DNA from: Hoeflea sp. BAL378
GTDB lineage: Bacteria; Pseudomonadota; Alphaproteobacteria; Rhizobiales; Rhizobiaceae
DNA: 34,124 bases
Assembly (NCBI RefSeq): GCF_000759435.1
Contig: NZ_JRJG01000109.1
Span: 1-34,124, forward strand
Reading direction: 5' to 3'
The notes under the pieces are model-generated. The model searched no databases. It was not told the origin of the DNA and worked only from the letters and a program-made list of their open reading frames with translations. Numbering within the stretch: the first letter of the stretch is position 1; each line of letters starts with the position of its first letter. This document shows, one piece after another, positions 26,402 to 34,124 of the stretch. The position numbers and the translations under genes were made by a program.

Positions 26402-27060
26402 GCGAGCTGTCCGATCAGGTCTTCCGAGGCGGCCGCCCAGCCGACGATGCCGCCCTGGGCGACGATCATGGCGATCGCGGCTAACTTGAATTCCGGGAAA
26501 TAGCTTTCCGTGGCGTCGGTGATCAGCAGGCATTCGTAGCCGCGGTCATTGGCCTCGCGCATCGTCGTCTGGACGCAGACCTCGGTGGTGACCCCAGCGA
26601 AGATCAGTTGCGTCACCCCGCGCCGACCGAGCTGGTCGCCAAGATCGGTGGCGTAAAACGCGCCCTTGCCCGGCTTGTCGATGACGATCTCGCCCGGCAG
26701 CGGCGCCAGTTCCGCGACGATCGCCGCCCCCGGTTCGCCGGCGATCAGGATCCGCCCCATCGGGCCTTCATCGCCGATGCGCAGGCCCGGATTGCCGCGC
26801 TCGCGCTTGGCCAGCGGGCAGTCGGACAGGTCGGGACGATGGCATTCGCGGGTATGCACGATGGTGAGGCCCGCCTTGCGGCAGGCGTCGAGCAGCTTGC
26901 GCACCGTGGGCACGATCGCCCGGCAGGCGGAGACGTCGTTGCCGAGCGTCTCGCCGAAGCCGCCGGGCTCGACGAAATCGCGCTGCATGTCGATGATCAC
27001 CAGGGCGGCGCGGTCCGGATCGAGCCGGAACGGCAACGGCGATGCCTGTATCTCCACCAT
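26398..27060 (-). CDS. Isochorismatase-family cysteine hydrolase, candidate triuret hydrolase
   Basis: This 220-residue amide hydrolase of the isochorismatase-like superfamily has catalytic Asp D24 (VIIDMQRDF), Lys K129 ([10 protein letters not shown]) and Cys C162 ([19 protein letters not shown]). It is paralogous to the biuret hydrolase-like gene at 28571-29251, sharing HTRExHRPDLSD, GRILxxGEPG and DKPGKGxF, but differs in loops around the active site. In a biuret/allophanate operon the likely substrates are triuret, biuret or a ureido compound. Triuret hydrolase is an attractive fit, but I cannot separate it from a second biuret hydrolase or a ureidoacrylate-type amidase. ATG at 27060 shares one base with the ATPase stop; GTG at 27063 is an alternative. 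The end overlaps the cupin gene. Confidence 0.88.
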   Translation of the reverse strand: MVEIQASPLPFRLDPDRAALVIIDMQRDFVEPGGFGETLGNDVSACRAIVPTVRKLLDACRKAGLTIVHTRECHRPDLSDCPLAKRERGNPGLRIGDEGPMGRILIAGEPGAAIVAELAPLPGEIVIDKPGKGAFYATDLGDQLGRRGVTQLIFAGVTTEVCVQTTMREANDRGYECLLITDATESYFPEFKLAAIAMIVAQGGIVGWAAASEDLIGQLA

Positions 27061-28574
27061 CACGCGTGCCCCGCCATGTGACGCCCGAGTTCGCCCACAT
27101 CGAGAGTCTCGATCGAGGTCTCGTAGGCAATGCGGCCTTCCGACATCACCAGCACCCGGTCCGAAAGTTCGAGAATCTCGTCCAGATCCTCACTGATCAG
27201 CAGCACCGCGGCGCCGGCATTGCGCGCCGCCATGATGCGGGCGCGGATTTCGGCGACGGCGGAGAAATCGAGGCCGAAGCAGGGATTGGCAATGATCAGC
27301 AGGTCGACCTCGTCGGAGAGTTCGCGCGCCAGCACCGCGCGCTGCACATTGCCGCCCGACAAGGAGGCGATCGGGCTTTCGATCGACGCCGTCTTGACCT
27401 TGAAGGCGTCGACCAGACGGACCGCGAGCCGGCCCATGGCCGCCCGGTCGAGCCAGAACCGGGTGCCCTTGCCGTTCAAATCGTAGCTGCGGAAGGAGAG
27501 GTTCTCGGCAACGCTCATGCGGCCGGCGCAGGCATTCTGCAGCGGCTCCTCGGGCAGGAAGCGCACCTTGAGCTCCCGCGCCTGCCGCCTCGTTCCGCGG
27601 AAGGTCACGGATTTGACGCTGACGCTGCCGCGGCTCACCGGGCGCTGGCCGGTCAGCACTTCCATCAGCTCCATCTGGCCGTTGCCGGAGACGCCGGCGA
27701 TGCCCACCACCTCGCCCGCGGCGACGTGCAGGCTGTCGACATCGATGGTCTTGAGGCCAGAGCGGTCGGCAGCCGAGATCCCTTCCAGCGAGAGCACGAC
27801 ATCGCCCTTCTCTCCGGCGCGGGCGGCCGAGCGGGTGAGCGTCTTGTCGCCGATCATCATCGCCGCCATGTCGTCATGGGTGAGCTCGCCCACCCTGCCG
27901 CCGCCGACATGGGCGCCGCGGCGCAGAACCGACACCGCGTCGGCAAAGGCGGTGACCTCGCGGAACTTGTGGGTGATCATCAGGCAGGTGAGCGCGCCGG
28001 CGCTTGTGAGGCCGCGCACCATGCCGAGCAGTTCGTCGGCCTCGGACGGGGTGAGCACCGAGGTCGGCTCGTCGAGGATGAGGAAGTGGCGGCCGAGATA
28101 GAGCTGCTTGAGGAGTTCGAGCTTCTGCTTCTCGCCGGCCGAGAGCCGGTTGACCGGCTGGTCGAGCGCCACCCGGAACGGCATGGTCTCGACAAAGGCC
28201 TGCAGGCCTTCGCGCTCCTTCTTCCAGTCGATCACCGCGGGCGCGTCCTCGCGGGCGATCACCAGGTTCTCGGCCGCCGTCAGCGACGGCACGAGGGTGA
28301 AATGCTGGTAGACCATGCCGAGGCCCGCCGCATGGGCGTCGCGGGGGTTGCGGATCTCGGCCTCGCGCCCGTCGATCAGCATCTGCCCCGCCGTCGGCTG
28401 ATAGAAGCCCATCATGCATTTGACGAGCGTCGACTTGCCCGCGCCGTTCTCGCCCAGCAGCGCGTGGAACGAGCCAGGCGCGATCCGGATCGAGACCTCG
28501 TCGAGCGCGGTGAAATCGCCGAAGCGCTTGGTCATGTGCAGGGTCTCGACCCCGATGGCGTGGGGCGCGCTCAT
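27060..28574 (-). CDS. ABC transporter ATP-binding protein, double domain (BMP/nucleoside-type importer)
   Basis: This 504-residue ATPase has two fused ABC domains, as in YufO-type importers that work with BMP-family binding proteins. The first domain is complete: Walker [10 protein letters not shown] (41-49), signature LSAGE (144-148), Walker B D168-E169. The second is degenerate in the normal way for this group: GVSGNGQME (294-302) replaces Walker A, the signature is LSGGN (405-409) and ANPC (429-432) stands at Walker B. The start at 28574 overlaps the biuret hydrolase stop by ATGA. The longer upstream frame has no domain content. It supplies energy to the permeases at 29263-31313. Confidence 0.92.
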   Translation of the reverse strand: MSAPHAIGVETLHMTKRFGDFTALDEVSIRIAPGSFHALLGENGAGKSTLVKCMMGFYQPTAGQMLIDGREAEIRNPRDAHAAGLGMVYQHFTLVPSLTAAENLVIAREDAPAVIDWKKEREGLQAFVETMPFRVALDQPVNRLSAGEKQKLELLKQLYLGRHFLILDEPTSVLTPSEADELLGMVRGLTSAGALTCLMITHKFREVTAFADAVSVLRRGAHVGGGRVGELTHDDMAAMMIGDKTLTRSAARAGEKGDVVLSLEGISAADRSGLKTIDVDSLHVAAGEVVGIAGVSGNGQMELMEVLTGQRPVSRGSVSVKSVTFRGTRRQARELKVRFLPEEPLQNACAGRMSVAENLSFRSYDLNGKGTRFWLDRAAMGRLAVRLVDAFKVKTASIESPIASLSGGNVQRAVLARELSDEVDLLIIANPCFGLDFSAVAEIRARIMAARNAGAAVLLISEDLDEILELSDRVLVMSEGRIAYETSIETLDVGELGRHMAGHA

Positions 28575-29251
28575 GCCGGCAGCCCCGCGATCAGCGAGGC
28601 GCTGTCGCTGACGGCGCCGAAGACGCCGCCCTGCATGCGAATCATGTTGACGGCGGCCTGGTGGTTGGCCGGGTCGGTGGCGCCGCAGCAGTCCTCGAGC
28701 ATCACGCATTCGAAGCCGCGGTCATTGGCCTCGCGCATGGTGGTGTGCACGCAGACATCGGTGGTGATGCCGGTCAGTATCAGGTTTTCGATCCGACGCG
28801 TGCGCAACAGGAGTTCGAGATCGGTGGCGCAGAAGCTGCCCTTGCCCGGCTTGTCGATGATCGGCTCGCCGTCGCGCGGAGAAAGCTCCTCGATGATGTC
28901 CCAACCCGGCTCGCCGCGCACCAGGATCCGGCCGCAGGGACCGACGTCGCCGATGCCCGCGCCGATCTGCTGCGAGCGCCAGCGCTTGTTGGGCGGCAGG
29001 TCGGAGAGATCCGGGCGGTGGCCCTCGCGGGTGTGGATGACGTGGTAGCCCTTCTCGCGCAGGACGCCGAGCACCGCCTTGATCGGCCCGATCGGCGCGC
29101 GCGTGAGGCTCAGATCATAGCCCATGCTGTCCACATAGCCGCCCTCGCCGCAGAAATCGGTCTGCATGTCGATGATGATCAGCGCCGTGTTGTCGGGCCT
29201 GAGATCGCCATTGTAGGGCCAGGCATAGGGGGTGGACTGGATCGTCGGCAT
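28571..29251 (-). CDS. biuH: Biuret hydrolase-like cysteine hydrolase (BiuH)
   Basis: This 226-residue isochorismatase-superfamily amidohydrolase is predicted to convert biuret to allophanate and ammonia, feeding AtzF. The catalytic residues are D28 ([11 protein letters not shown]), K134 ([10 protein letters not shown]) and C167 ([19 protein letters not shown]). From memory it is very similar throughout to the characterised biuret hydrolase of Rhizobium leguminosarum ([20 protein letters not shown], KRWRSQxIGAGIGD, LEDCCGATD). Its triad is offset by a constant eight residues from the reported one. It sits inside the ABC importer operon, after the second permease and overlapping the ATPase gene. 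AGGAG precedes the ATG. Confidence 0.88.
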   Translation of the reverse strand: MPTIQSTPYAWPYNGDLRPDNTALIIIDMQTDFCGEGGYVDSMGYDLSLTRAPIGPIKAVLGVLREKGYHVIHTREGHRPDLSDLPPNKRWRSQQIGAGIGDVGPCGRILVRGEPGWDIIEELSPRDGEPIIDKPGKGSFCATDLELLLRTRRIENLILTGITTDVCVHTTMREANDRGFECVMLEDCCGATDPANHQAAVNMIRMQGGVFGAVSDSASLIAGLPA

Positions 29252-29262
29252 GAAGCCCGCTC

Positions 29263-30189
29263 CTACTTGGTGATGCTCAATTCGCCCGGCGCGCCGCGCA
29301 CGGCCCGGGTGGTTGAGCTGGTTGCGATCAAAAGGATGAGGGTGAGCACGTAAGGCGCTGCATAGGAAAGATAATAGCCCGACGAGACGCCCACCGACTG
29401 CAGCGCCGGACCGAGCGCGCCCGCGGCCCCGAACAGCAGCGCCGCCCAGATGCAGTTGACCGGGCTCCAGCGCGCGAAGATCACCAGCGCCACGGCCATC
29501 AGGCCCTGGCCGGACGAGACGCCCTCGTTCCAGCTCCCCGGATAATAGAGCGACAGATAGGCGCCGCCGATGCCCGCCAGCGCCCCGCCGGCCGCCGTCG
29601 CCAGCAGCCGGACGCGGTCGACGCTGATGCCCATGGCGCGGGCCGCGTCGGCGCTGTCGCCGACCACGCGGATGACGAGGCCGATCCGGGTCGAGCGCAG
29701 CATCCAGGCGATGAAGAAGGCGAGCGCGATGCCCACGACGAACAGCACGTTGATCCTGAGCGCCGCCTCCACCTGCGGCGAGGACGACCAGGCGCCGAGC
29801 GCGATCGTCGGCAGGTCGGGCGCCACCGGCTGGATGTAGGGCTTGCCGAAGAAGAAGGCGAGGCCCATGCCCAAGAGCATCAGCGCGATACCGATGGCGA
29901 TGTCATTGACCTTGGGCAGCTTACAGACCCAGCCGTGGAACAGGCCGAAAAGCGTGCCGGCAAGGGCCGCGGCGAGAACGCCCGCCCAGGCGGAGCCGGT
30001 CTCGTAGGCGATGGCGTAGCCGCTCATGGCGCCGAACACCAGCGTGCCCTCGAGCCCGAGATTGATGCGGCCGGAGCGCTCGGTCAGGCATTCGCCGAGG
30101 CTCACGAAGATGTACGGCGTGGAGACGCGGATCGCGCCGCCGAGCATGGCGATCAGCACCGTCCAGACCCCGAGGTCGGTCTCGCTCAT
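29263..30189 (-). CDS. ABC transporter permease (BMP-type importer), second subunit
   Basis: This 308-residue permease has about 8-9 hydrophobic segments and the YufQ-type pattern: [20 protein letters not shown] and [11 protein letters not shown] near the N-terminus and [18 protein letters not shown] as the cytoplasmic coupling loop. The start at 30189 was chosen because GGAGGA lies 7 bases upstream and the ATGA overlap with the preceding gene is exact. A GTG 15 bases further upstream would place the ribosome binding site inside the gene. It pairs with the 375-residue permease upstream. Confidence 0.92.
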   Translation of the reverse strand: MSETDLGVWTVLIAMLGGAIRVSTPYIFVSLGECLTERSGRINLGLEGTLVFGAMSGYAIAYETGSAWAGVLAAALAGTLFGLFHGWVCKLPKVNDIAIGIALMLLGMGLAFFFGKPYIQPVAPDLPTIALGAWSSSPQVEAALRINVLFVVGIALAFFIAWMLRSTRIGLVIRVVGDSADAARAMGISVDRVRLLATAAGGALAGIGGAYLSLYYPGSWNEGVSSGQGLMAVALVIFARWSPVNCIWAALLFGAAGALGPALQSVGVSSGYYLSYAAPYVLTLILLIATSSTTRAVRGAPGELSITK

Positions 30190-31313
30190 GATGTCTTCCT
30201 CCACAGGGTTGAAAGGCCCAGGCGGCCGGTGAATGTCTCGGAGATCAGGATCGAGATGAAGACGATGCCCTGCAGCACCAGGATGGTCGCGTCGGGCAGG
30301 TCCATACGGCGCTGGATCAGGCCGCTGGAGGCCTCGAAGCCGGCCAGCAACACCGCCACCGGGATGATCGCCAGCATGTTGTGGCGTGCGAGGAAGGCGA
30401 TCAGGATGCCGGTGTAGCCGTAGCCGCCGGCGAGCGACCCGTTGGCCGAGCCGTGCACGGCGGCGACCTCGAGCATGCCTGCGAGACCGGCGAAGCCGCC
30501 GGCGAGCGCGCAGAAGCCGGTCATCAGCCAGCCGACCGGCAGGCCCTGGATCTGCGCCGCGCGGATGTTGCCGCCGACGATGCGGGCGGAAAACCCCCAG
30601 GCGGTGCGTTCGATCAGGATCCAGGAGAAGACGCAGGCGAGGATGCCGACGGCGAGGCCCCCGTGCACGTCGAGACCGGGCATGGCGCCGATGCGGTAGG
30701 CGTCCTCGAGCGGCGCGGTCGAGGGCTTGTTGAGGCTTGCGGGGTCGCGCAGCGGTCCCTCGACGAAATGGTTCATCAGCGCGATGGCGATATAGGCGAG
30801 AAGCAGGCTCGAGATGGTTTCGTTGACGCCGCGCCGGTAGCGCAGCGCGCCGACCAGGCCGATCCAGACCCCGCCGACGCAGATGGCCGAGACCGCCATG
30901 CCGAGGATGCCCATAGAACTGCCGAGACCCGTCAGATACATGCCGAAGGCGCCGGCGGCGACGCCGCCCAGCACGATCGCCCCTTCCCCGCCGATGACGA
31001 CCAGCCCGAGCCGCGCCGGAATGGCGACGCAGAGCGCCGCGAGCAGCAGCGGCGACGCGCGGGCAAGCGTGTTTTCCCAGGAGAACGCGGTGCCGAAGCC
31101 GGCCTTGAACACCAGGCCGTAGAACTCGGCCGGCGACTTGCCCACCATCATCAGGAACAGCGCGAACACCGCGAGCCCCGCCACAAGCGCGCCGAGCGGC
31201 AGGGCGAAGGCCTCGATGCGGCGATCGAGGGCGCCGGCGGAGCGCCCCCTGCCCGCTGCGGGAGCAACCGGGGCGGGACCGGCGTTCAGGCTCGAGGTCA
31301 GGGTCATGGTCAC
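30186..31313 (-). CDS. ABC transporter permease (BMP-type importer), first subunit
   Basis: This 375-residue permease has about 9-10 hydrophobic segments and YufP-type features: FSWENTLARASPLLLAALCVAIPAR, LGLVVIGGEGAIVLGG, RRGVNETISSLLLAYIA and the coupling loop GGNIRAAQIQG. The N-terminal 30 residues are polar and proline/alanine-rich. Two starts are possible: GTG at 31313, with GGAG 6 bases upstream, and ATG at 31307, with poorer spacing. I prefer the GTG. It is the second gene of the operon after the binding protein. Confidence 0.91.
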   Translation of the reverse strand: MTMTLTSSLNAGPAPVAPAAGRGRSAGALDRRIEAFALPLGALVAGLAVFALFLMMVGKSPAEFYGLVFKAGFGTAFSWENTLARASPLLLAALCVAIPARLGLVVIGGEGAIVLGGVAAGAFGMYLTGLGSSMGILGMAVSAICVGGVWIGLVGALRYRRGVNETISSLLLAYIAIALMNHFVEGPLRDPASLNKPSTAPLEDAYRIGAMPGLDVHGGLAVGILACVFSWILIERTAWGFSARIVGGNIRAAQIQGLPVGWLMTGFCALAGGFAGLAGMLEVAAVHGSANGSLAGGYGYTGILIAFLARHNMLAIIPVAVLLAGFEASSGLIQRRMDLPDATILVLQGIVFISILISETFTGRLGLSTLWRKTS

Positions 31314-31350
31314 GCTTGGCTCCGGTTGGGGTGGATGCAGGGCGTCCGGC

Positions 31351-32475
31351 TCAGGACAGGGAGCCGATCACCCCTTCGACGAGATAGTCCATGCTCTCGA
31401 GCGCCACGTCGGTCTCGACGAAGCTCTGGCCGGCCTCGGCGATCACCTTGCCGCCATTGTCCTTGAGCGGCCCCTTGATGGCGGCGAAGCCGCCCTTGAG
31501 GATCTCGGCCTTGACGGCTTCGAACTGTTTGCGGCCGGCCTCCGGCACGGCGGGACCGAGCGGGCTCATCTTGATGAAGCCGTCGGCGAGACCGCCGCGG
31601 ACGAAATTGTCGATGGTGCCGCCGTCGAGCGTGGTCTTGACCATGTCGGTGTAGACCTTGGCCCAGTTCCACTCGGCGCCGGTCAGGTATTTTTCCGGCG
31701 CCAGCGAAGTCTGGTCGGCGTGGTAGCCGCAGACGAAGGCGCCGCGACCGGCGGCGGTCTCGATCACAACCTTGGGTCCGTCGACATGACAGGTGATGAC
31801 GTCGACGCCTTGGTCGGCCAGCGCATTGGTGGCTTCGGCCTCCTTGACGGCGAGCGACCACTCGCCGGTGAAAATCACCTGGCAGGTGATCTCGGGATCG
31901 ACCGAGCGGGCGCCGAGCAGGAAGGAATTGATGTTGAGCAGCACCTGCGGGATCGGCTTGGCGGCGACGAAGCCGATCTTCCTGGTCTTGGTGGCATGGG
32001 CGGCGGCGATGCCGTTGAGATACTGGCCCATGCCGATATAGCCGAAATAGGAGCCGACATTCTTGGGATGCTTGTCGGCGTTCCACATGCCGCCGGCGTG
32101 CTGGAAGCGGACATCGGGCTGCTTGGCGGCGACTTCGAGAATATGGGGGTCGAAATAGCCGAAGGAGGTGGGAAACAGCAGGGTCGCGCCGTCGAAATTG
32201 ATCATGCTCTCCATGGTCTTCTGGCAGTCGACCGTTTCGGGCACGTTCTCCTCTTCGATCACGGTGACGCCGTCCATGGCCTTCACCGCGGCCGCGCCCT
32301 CGGCGTGGGCCTGGTTGTAGCCGAAATCGTCCTTGGGCCCGACATAGATGAAGCCCACGGTGAGGCCCGCGGCAGCGGCCGCGCCGGCGCCCAGTCCGCC
32401 GAGCGCGGTGGCGCCGGCAAGGGCTGCGGCGCTCTTGATGAAGGTACGGCGGGTGGGAGTGAAAATCATGCTCAT
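31351..32475 (-). CDS. BMP-family ABC transporter substrate-binding protein
   Basis: This 374-residue periplasmic binding protein is of the basic membrane protein (Med/PnrA-like) family, first gene of the importer operon. The start at 32475 has AGGAGAGG upstream. The N-terminus carries a twin-arginine signal (TRRTFIKSAAALAG) with cleavage likely after GAAAAA. The mature protein opens with LTVGFIYVGPKDDFGYNQAH, typical of the family, and includes GFVAAKPIPQVLLNINSF and GADQG-like ADQGVDVITCHVDGP. Characterised members often bind nucleosides. The operon's biuret/allophanate enzymes make biuret, triuret or a related ureido compound the more likely ligand here. Confidence 0.92.
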   Translation of the reverse strand: MSMIFTPTRRTFIKSAAALAGATALGGLGAGAAAAAGLTVGFIYVGPKDDFGYNQAHAEGAAAVKAMDGVTVIEEENVPETVDCQKTMESMINFDGATLLFPTSFGYFDPHILEVAAKQPDVRFQHAGGMWNADKHPKNVGSYFGYIGMGQYLNGIAAAHATKTRKIGFVAAKPIPQVLLNINSFLLGARSVDPEITCQVIFTGEWSLAVKEAEATNALADQGVDVITCHVDGPKVVIETAAGRGAFVCGYHADQTSLAPEKYLTGAEWNWAKVYTDMVKTTLDGGTIDNFVRGGLADGFIKMSPLGPAVPEAGRKQFEAVKAEILKGGFAAIKGPLKDNGGKVIAEAGQSFVETDVALESMDYLVEGVIGSLS

Positions 32476-32609
32476 GCGCCTCTCCTGTGTTTCAAAGAAC
32501 CGAGGAAAACCGATGTGCTCATCCTGCTGTGAGCAAAGACACGCGGCCTTCGTGGCGGCACGATGCACCACTGGAACTGAGACTGTCTTCTGCTATATTC
32601 GCAGCAAGG

Positions 32610-32628
32610 TGCTGCATTTTTTGCAGCA
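32610..32628. promoter_or_regulatory. Candidate LysR operator in the divergent promoter region
   Basis: TGCTGCA (32610-32616) and TGCAGCA (32622-32628) are perfect inverted copies around five T residues. An additional GCAGCA at 32601-32606 forms a second palindrome with the first arm. The cluster of three alternating half-sites lies 17 bases before the lysR start, in the 169-base gap shared with the importer operon. A TATATT hexamer at 32594-32599 may be a promoter element. This fits a LysR autoregulatory and activation site; binding is inferred. Confidence 0.55.
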
Positions 32629-32644
32629 GTCCGGAGCGCGCGCC

Positions 32645-33589
32645 ATGAGGCACCTGACCACATTCGAATATGTCGACGCGGTGGCGCGCACCGGCTCGAT
32701 CCGCGGCGCGGCCGAGATCCTGGCTATCACCTCGACGGCTCTGAACCGGCGCATCCTGGCGCTCGAGGAGGAACTGGGGGTGCAGATCTTCGAGCGGCTG
32801 CCGCGCGGCGTGCGGTTGTCGAGCGCGGGCGAGTTGCTGATCCACCACATCCGCACGCAGATCGTCGACATGGACCGGGTCAAGTCGCAGATCGCCGACC
32901 TGTCGGGCGTGCGCCGGGGCAATGTGTCGATCGCCTGCAGCCAGGCGCTGCTGCCCTATTTCCTGCCCGAGCAGATCACCGAGTACCGCAGGCAGCATCC
33001 GGGCGTCCGCTTCGGCGTCTATCTGAGGGACCGGGCGGCGGCGGAGAAGGCGATCGCCGATCTCGAGGCGGATCTGGCGCTGGTGTTCGAGCCGGTGCGG
33101 ATGGCCGAGTTCCACACCATCCACGCCGTGCCGCAGCAGATCCACGCGGTGATGACCGAGAGCCATCCGCTGGCCGGCCACGAGACGCTGCGGCTCAAGG
33201 AATGCCTGCTCTATCCGGTGGCGATGCCGACCCGGTCCTATGGCGTGCGCTACCTGATCGAGCGGGCGCTGGTGGGCGCCAACATGTCGTTCGAGCCGGT
33301 GGTGGAATCGGACAGTTTCGAGTTCCTGCGCAACCACGCCGCGGCGGAAGGCATCATCTCGTTCCAGATCCCGATCGGCCTGCCGCCGAACGGCGTCATC
33401 CCCGGCGTGATCACGCGGCCGGTCGACGTCCGCGACGTGCCTGCGGGCCTGATCTATCTGGGGCAATTGCGCGGCCGCAGCCTGCCGGTCGCCACCGCCC
33501 GCTTCGTCGACCAGATCGTCCGGGTGATGGAACAGCGCTACCCGCGCGACGGGCTGCTTCCCGCACGCGGGTGGAGCGGGAACATTTGA
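32645..33589 (+). CDS. LysR-family transcriptional regulator
   Basis: This 314-residue regulator has an N-terminal helix-turn-helix (about 1-60; EYVDAVARTGSIRGAAEILA, then LEEELGVQIFERLPRGVRLSSAG) and a C-terminal substrate-binding domain (about 88-295). It is divergent from the BMP importer/biuret operon, the usual arrangement for a pathway-specific activator. The start at 32645 matches the family's normal N-terminus; a longer upstream frame runs through the opposite gene's leader. A likely co-inducer is biuret, allophanate or another pathway metabolite, by inference only. Confidence 0.93.
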   Translation: MRHLTTFEYVDAVARTGSIRGAAEILAITSTALNRRILALEEELGVQIFERLPRGVRLSSAGELLIHHIRTQIVDMDRVKSQIADLSGVRRGNVSIACSQALLPYFLPEQITEYRRQHPGVRFGVYLRDRAAAEKAIADLEADLALVFEPVRMAEFHTIHAVPQQIHAVMTESHPLAGHETLRLKECLLYPVAMPTRSYGVRYLIERALVGANMSFEPVVESDSFEFLRNHAAAEGIISFQIPIGLPPNGVIPGVITRPVDVRDVPAGLIYLGQLRGRSLPVATARFVDQIVRVMEQRYPRDGLLPARGWSGNI

Positions 33590-33607
33590 GGCACGTCCGA
33601 GTTGTAA

Positions 33608-33626
33608 TTCCCTCTAACGGAGGGAA
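33608..33626 (+). promoter_or_regulatory. Hairpin covering the ribosome binding site of the aldo/keto reductase gene
   Basis: TTCCCTC (33608-33614) and GAGGGAA (33620-33626) are perfect 7-bp inverted copies with a 5-base loop. The right arm contains the GGAGGG that would act as ribosome binding site for the ATG at 33632, so folding would hide it. The structure could control translation or act as a weak terminator of lysR; a run of A rather than T follows. Confidence 0.45.
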
Positions 33627-33631
33627 AAAGG

Positions 33632-34124
33632 ATGAAACTCAGAGAACTTGGTGAATCTGGAATCAAAGTGTCGGAAATTGGCCTCGGCTGTTCAGGGTTC
33701 TGGGGCGACAAGCGGTTTCCTGACCGAAAAGCCATCGACATCATCCTGTCGGCGTTCAAGCAGGGTGTGAATTTTTTCGACACCGGCAGCAACTATTCGA
33801 ATTTCAACGCTGAACCACGGCTCGGCCGCGCGATTAAAGAAATACTGAGGATCGCTCCGCGGGACTCGATTGTCGTGTCAACAAAGGCAGGCAGCAATGT
33901 GGGCTACGCGCCGACTGTTGCCGACGACGACCTGTATCACTCTGATTTTTCGCCTGATGCGCTGCTTCGTACCTGCAAGAAATCGATCGAGAACCTGAAA
34001 TGCGACTACATAGACGTATTCCAGTTGCACGGCTTCAAGCCAGACCTCCTCAACGATGAGATGTTCCGCTGCCTCTCGGACCTGAAGACGAAGGGCATGG
34101 TGAGGGCTGTCGGCGTCAACACCC
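33632..34124 (+). CDS. Aldo/keto reductase, 5' part (runs off the window)
   Basis: The first 164 residues of an aldo/keto reductase are present; the gene continues beyond the end of the window. These enzymes are NADPH-dependent (beta/alpha)8 barrels that reduce carbonyl compounds. The catalytic tetrad is visible: D50 and Y55 (FFDTGSNYSN), K85 (VVSTKAGSN) and H133 (VFQLHGF). The N-terminal MKLRELGESGIKVSEIGLGC is typical. Codon use differs from the rest of the window, with many A/T-ending codons (aaa, gaa, att, tct), suggesting a different origin. It starts 42 bases after lysR on the same strand. Confidence 0.9.
   Translation, partial: MKLRELGESGIKVSEIGLGCSGFWGDKRFPDRKAIDIILSAFKQGVNFFDTGSNYSNFNAEPRLGRAIKEILRIAPRDSIVVSTKAGSNVGYAPTVADDDLYHSDFSPDALLRTCKKSIENLKCDYIDVFQLHGFKPDLLNDEMFRCLSDLKTKGMVRAVGVNT

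Noticed and set aside
27042-29048. 668-residue plus-strand frame opposite the ABC ATPase and biuH
   Set aside because: It has no ribosome binding site or domain pattern, and it spans the junction of two well-supported minus-strand genes.
27060-32475. BMP-type importer as a nucleoside transporter
   Set aside because: This is the default family annotation, but the operon has no nucleoside enzyme and carries three ureido-pathway hydrolases. I left the ligand open rather than name nucleosides.

Overview
The window is 34 kb of dense, GC-rich DNA with tightly packed operons, four-base stop/start overlaps and GGAGG-type ribosome binding sites. The gene families and the aioXSR-BA layout suggest an alphaproteobacterium, most likely Hyphomicrobiales (Rhizobiales). 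This is inferred from gene content; no rRNA or housekeeping marker is present. I see no tRNA, rRNA, CRISPR array, insertion sequence or phage gene.

Region 1 (1-6898, minus strand) is a complete arsenite-oxidation locus: aioX (periplasmic arsenite sensor), aioS (histidine kinase), aioR (sigma-54 response regulator), then aioB (Rieske subunit) and aioA (molybdopterin subunit). A perfect-match -24/-12 (sigma-54) promoter lies in front of aioB, and an inverted repeat at enhancer distance lies over the end of aioR. A strong hairpin follows aioA.

Region 2 (7029-22890) is a catabolic and uptake locus. A FadR-type GntR regulator and a second FCD-domain protein with no DNA-binding domain are on the minus strand. 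They diverge from a long plus-strand operon: FAH-family hydrolase, alpha/beta hydrolase, metal-dependent amidohydrolase, a branched-chain-amino-acid-type ABC importer (two permeases, binding protein, LivG-like ATPase), a LivF-like ATPase fused to a complete Tm-1-like/UPF0261 domain, a PEP-hydrolase-like TIM barrel, a long flotillin-like protein, an SRPBCC protein, and an SRPBCC-quinone oxidoreductase fusion. Together they look like import of an organic acid, amide or cyclic compound followed by reduction and hydrolysis. The substrate cannot be read from the sequence. The ATPase-Tm-1 fusion next to its TIM-barrel partner is the most novel element.

Region 3 (22970-24154) is one exported, cysteine-rich protein of unknown function on the minus strand.

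Region 4 (24241-33589) is a nitrogen-scavenging locus. A LysR regulator diverges from a minus-strand operon that interleaves a BMP-family ABC importer (binding protein, two permeases, double ATPase) with a biuret hydrolase-like cysteine hydrolase, a second paralogous cysteine hydrolase, a cupin and allophanate hydrolase. The enzymes fit biuret to allophanate to ammonia and CO2. The second hydrolase could add triuret to biuret.

Region 5 (33632 to the end) is the start of an aldo/keto reductase whose base use is less GC-rich than that of its neighbours.

Many long open frames opposite or alongside these genes are by-products of high GC and are not annotated.
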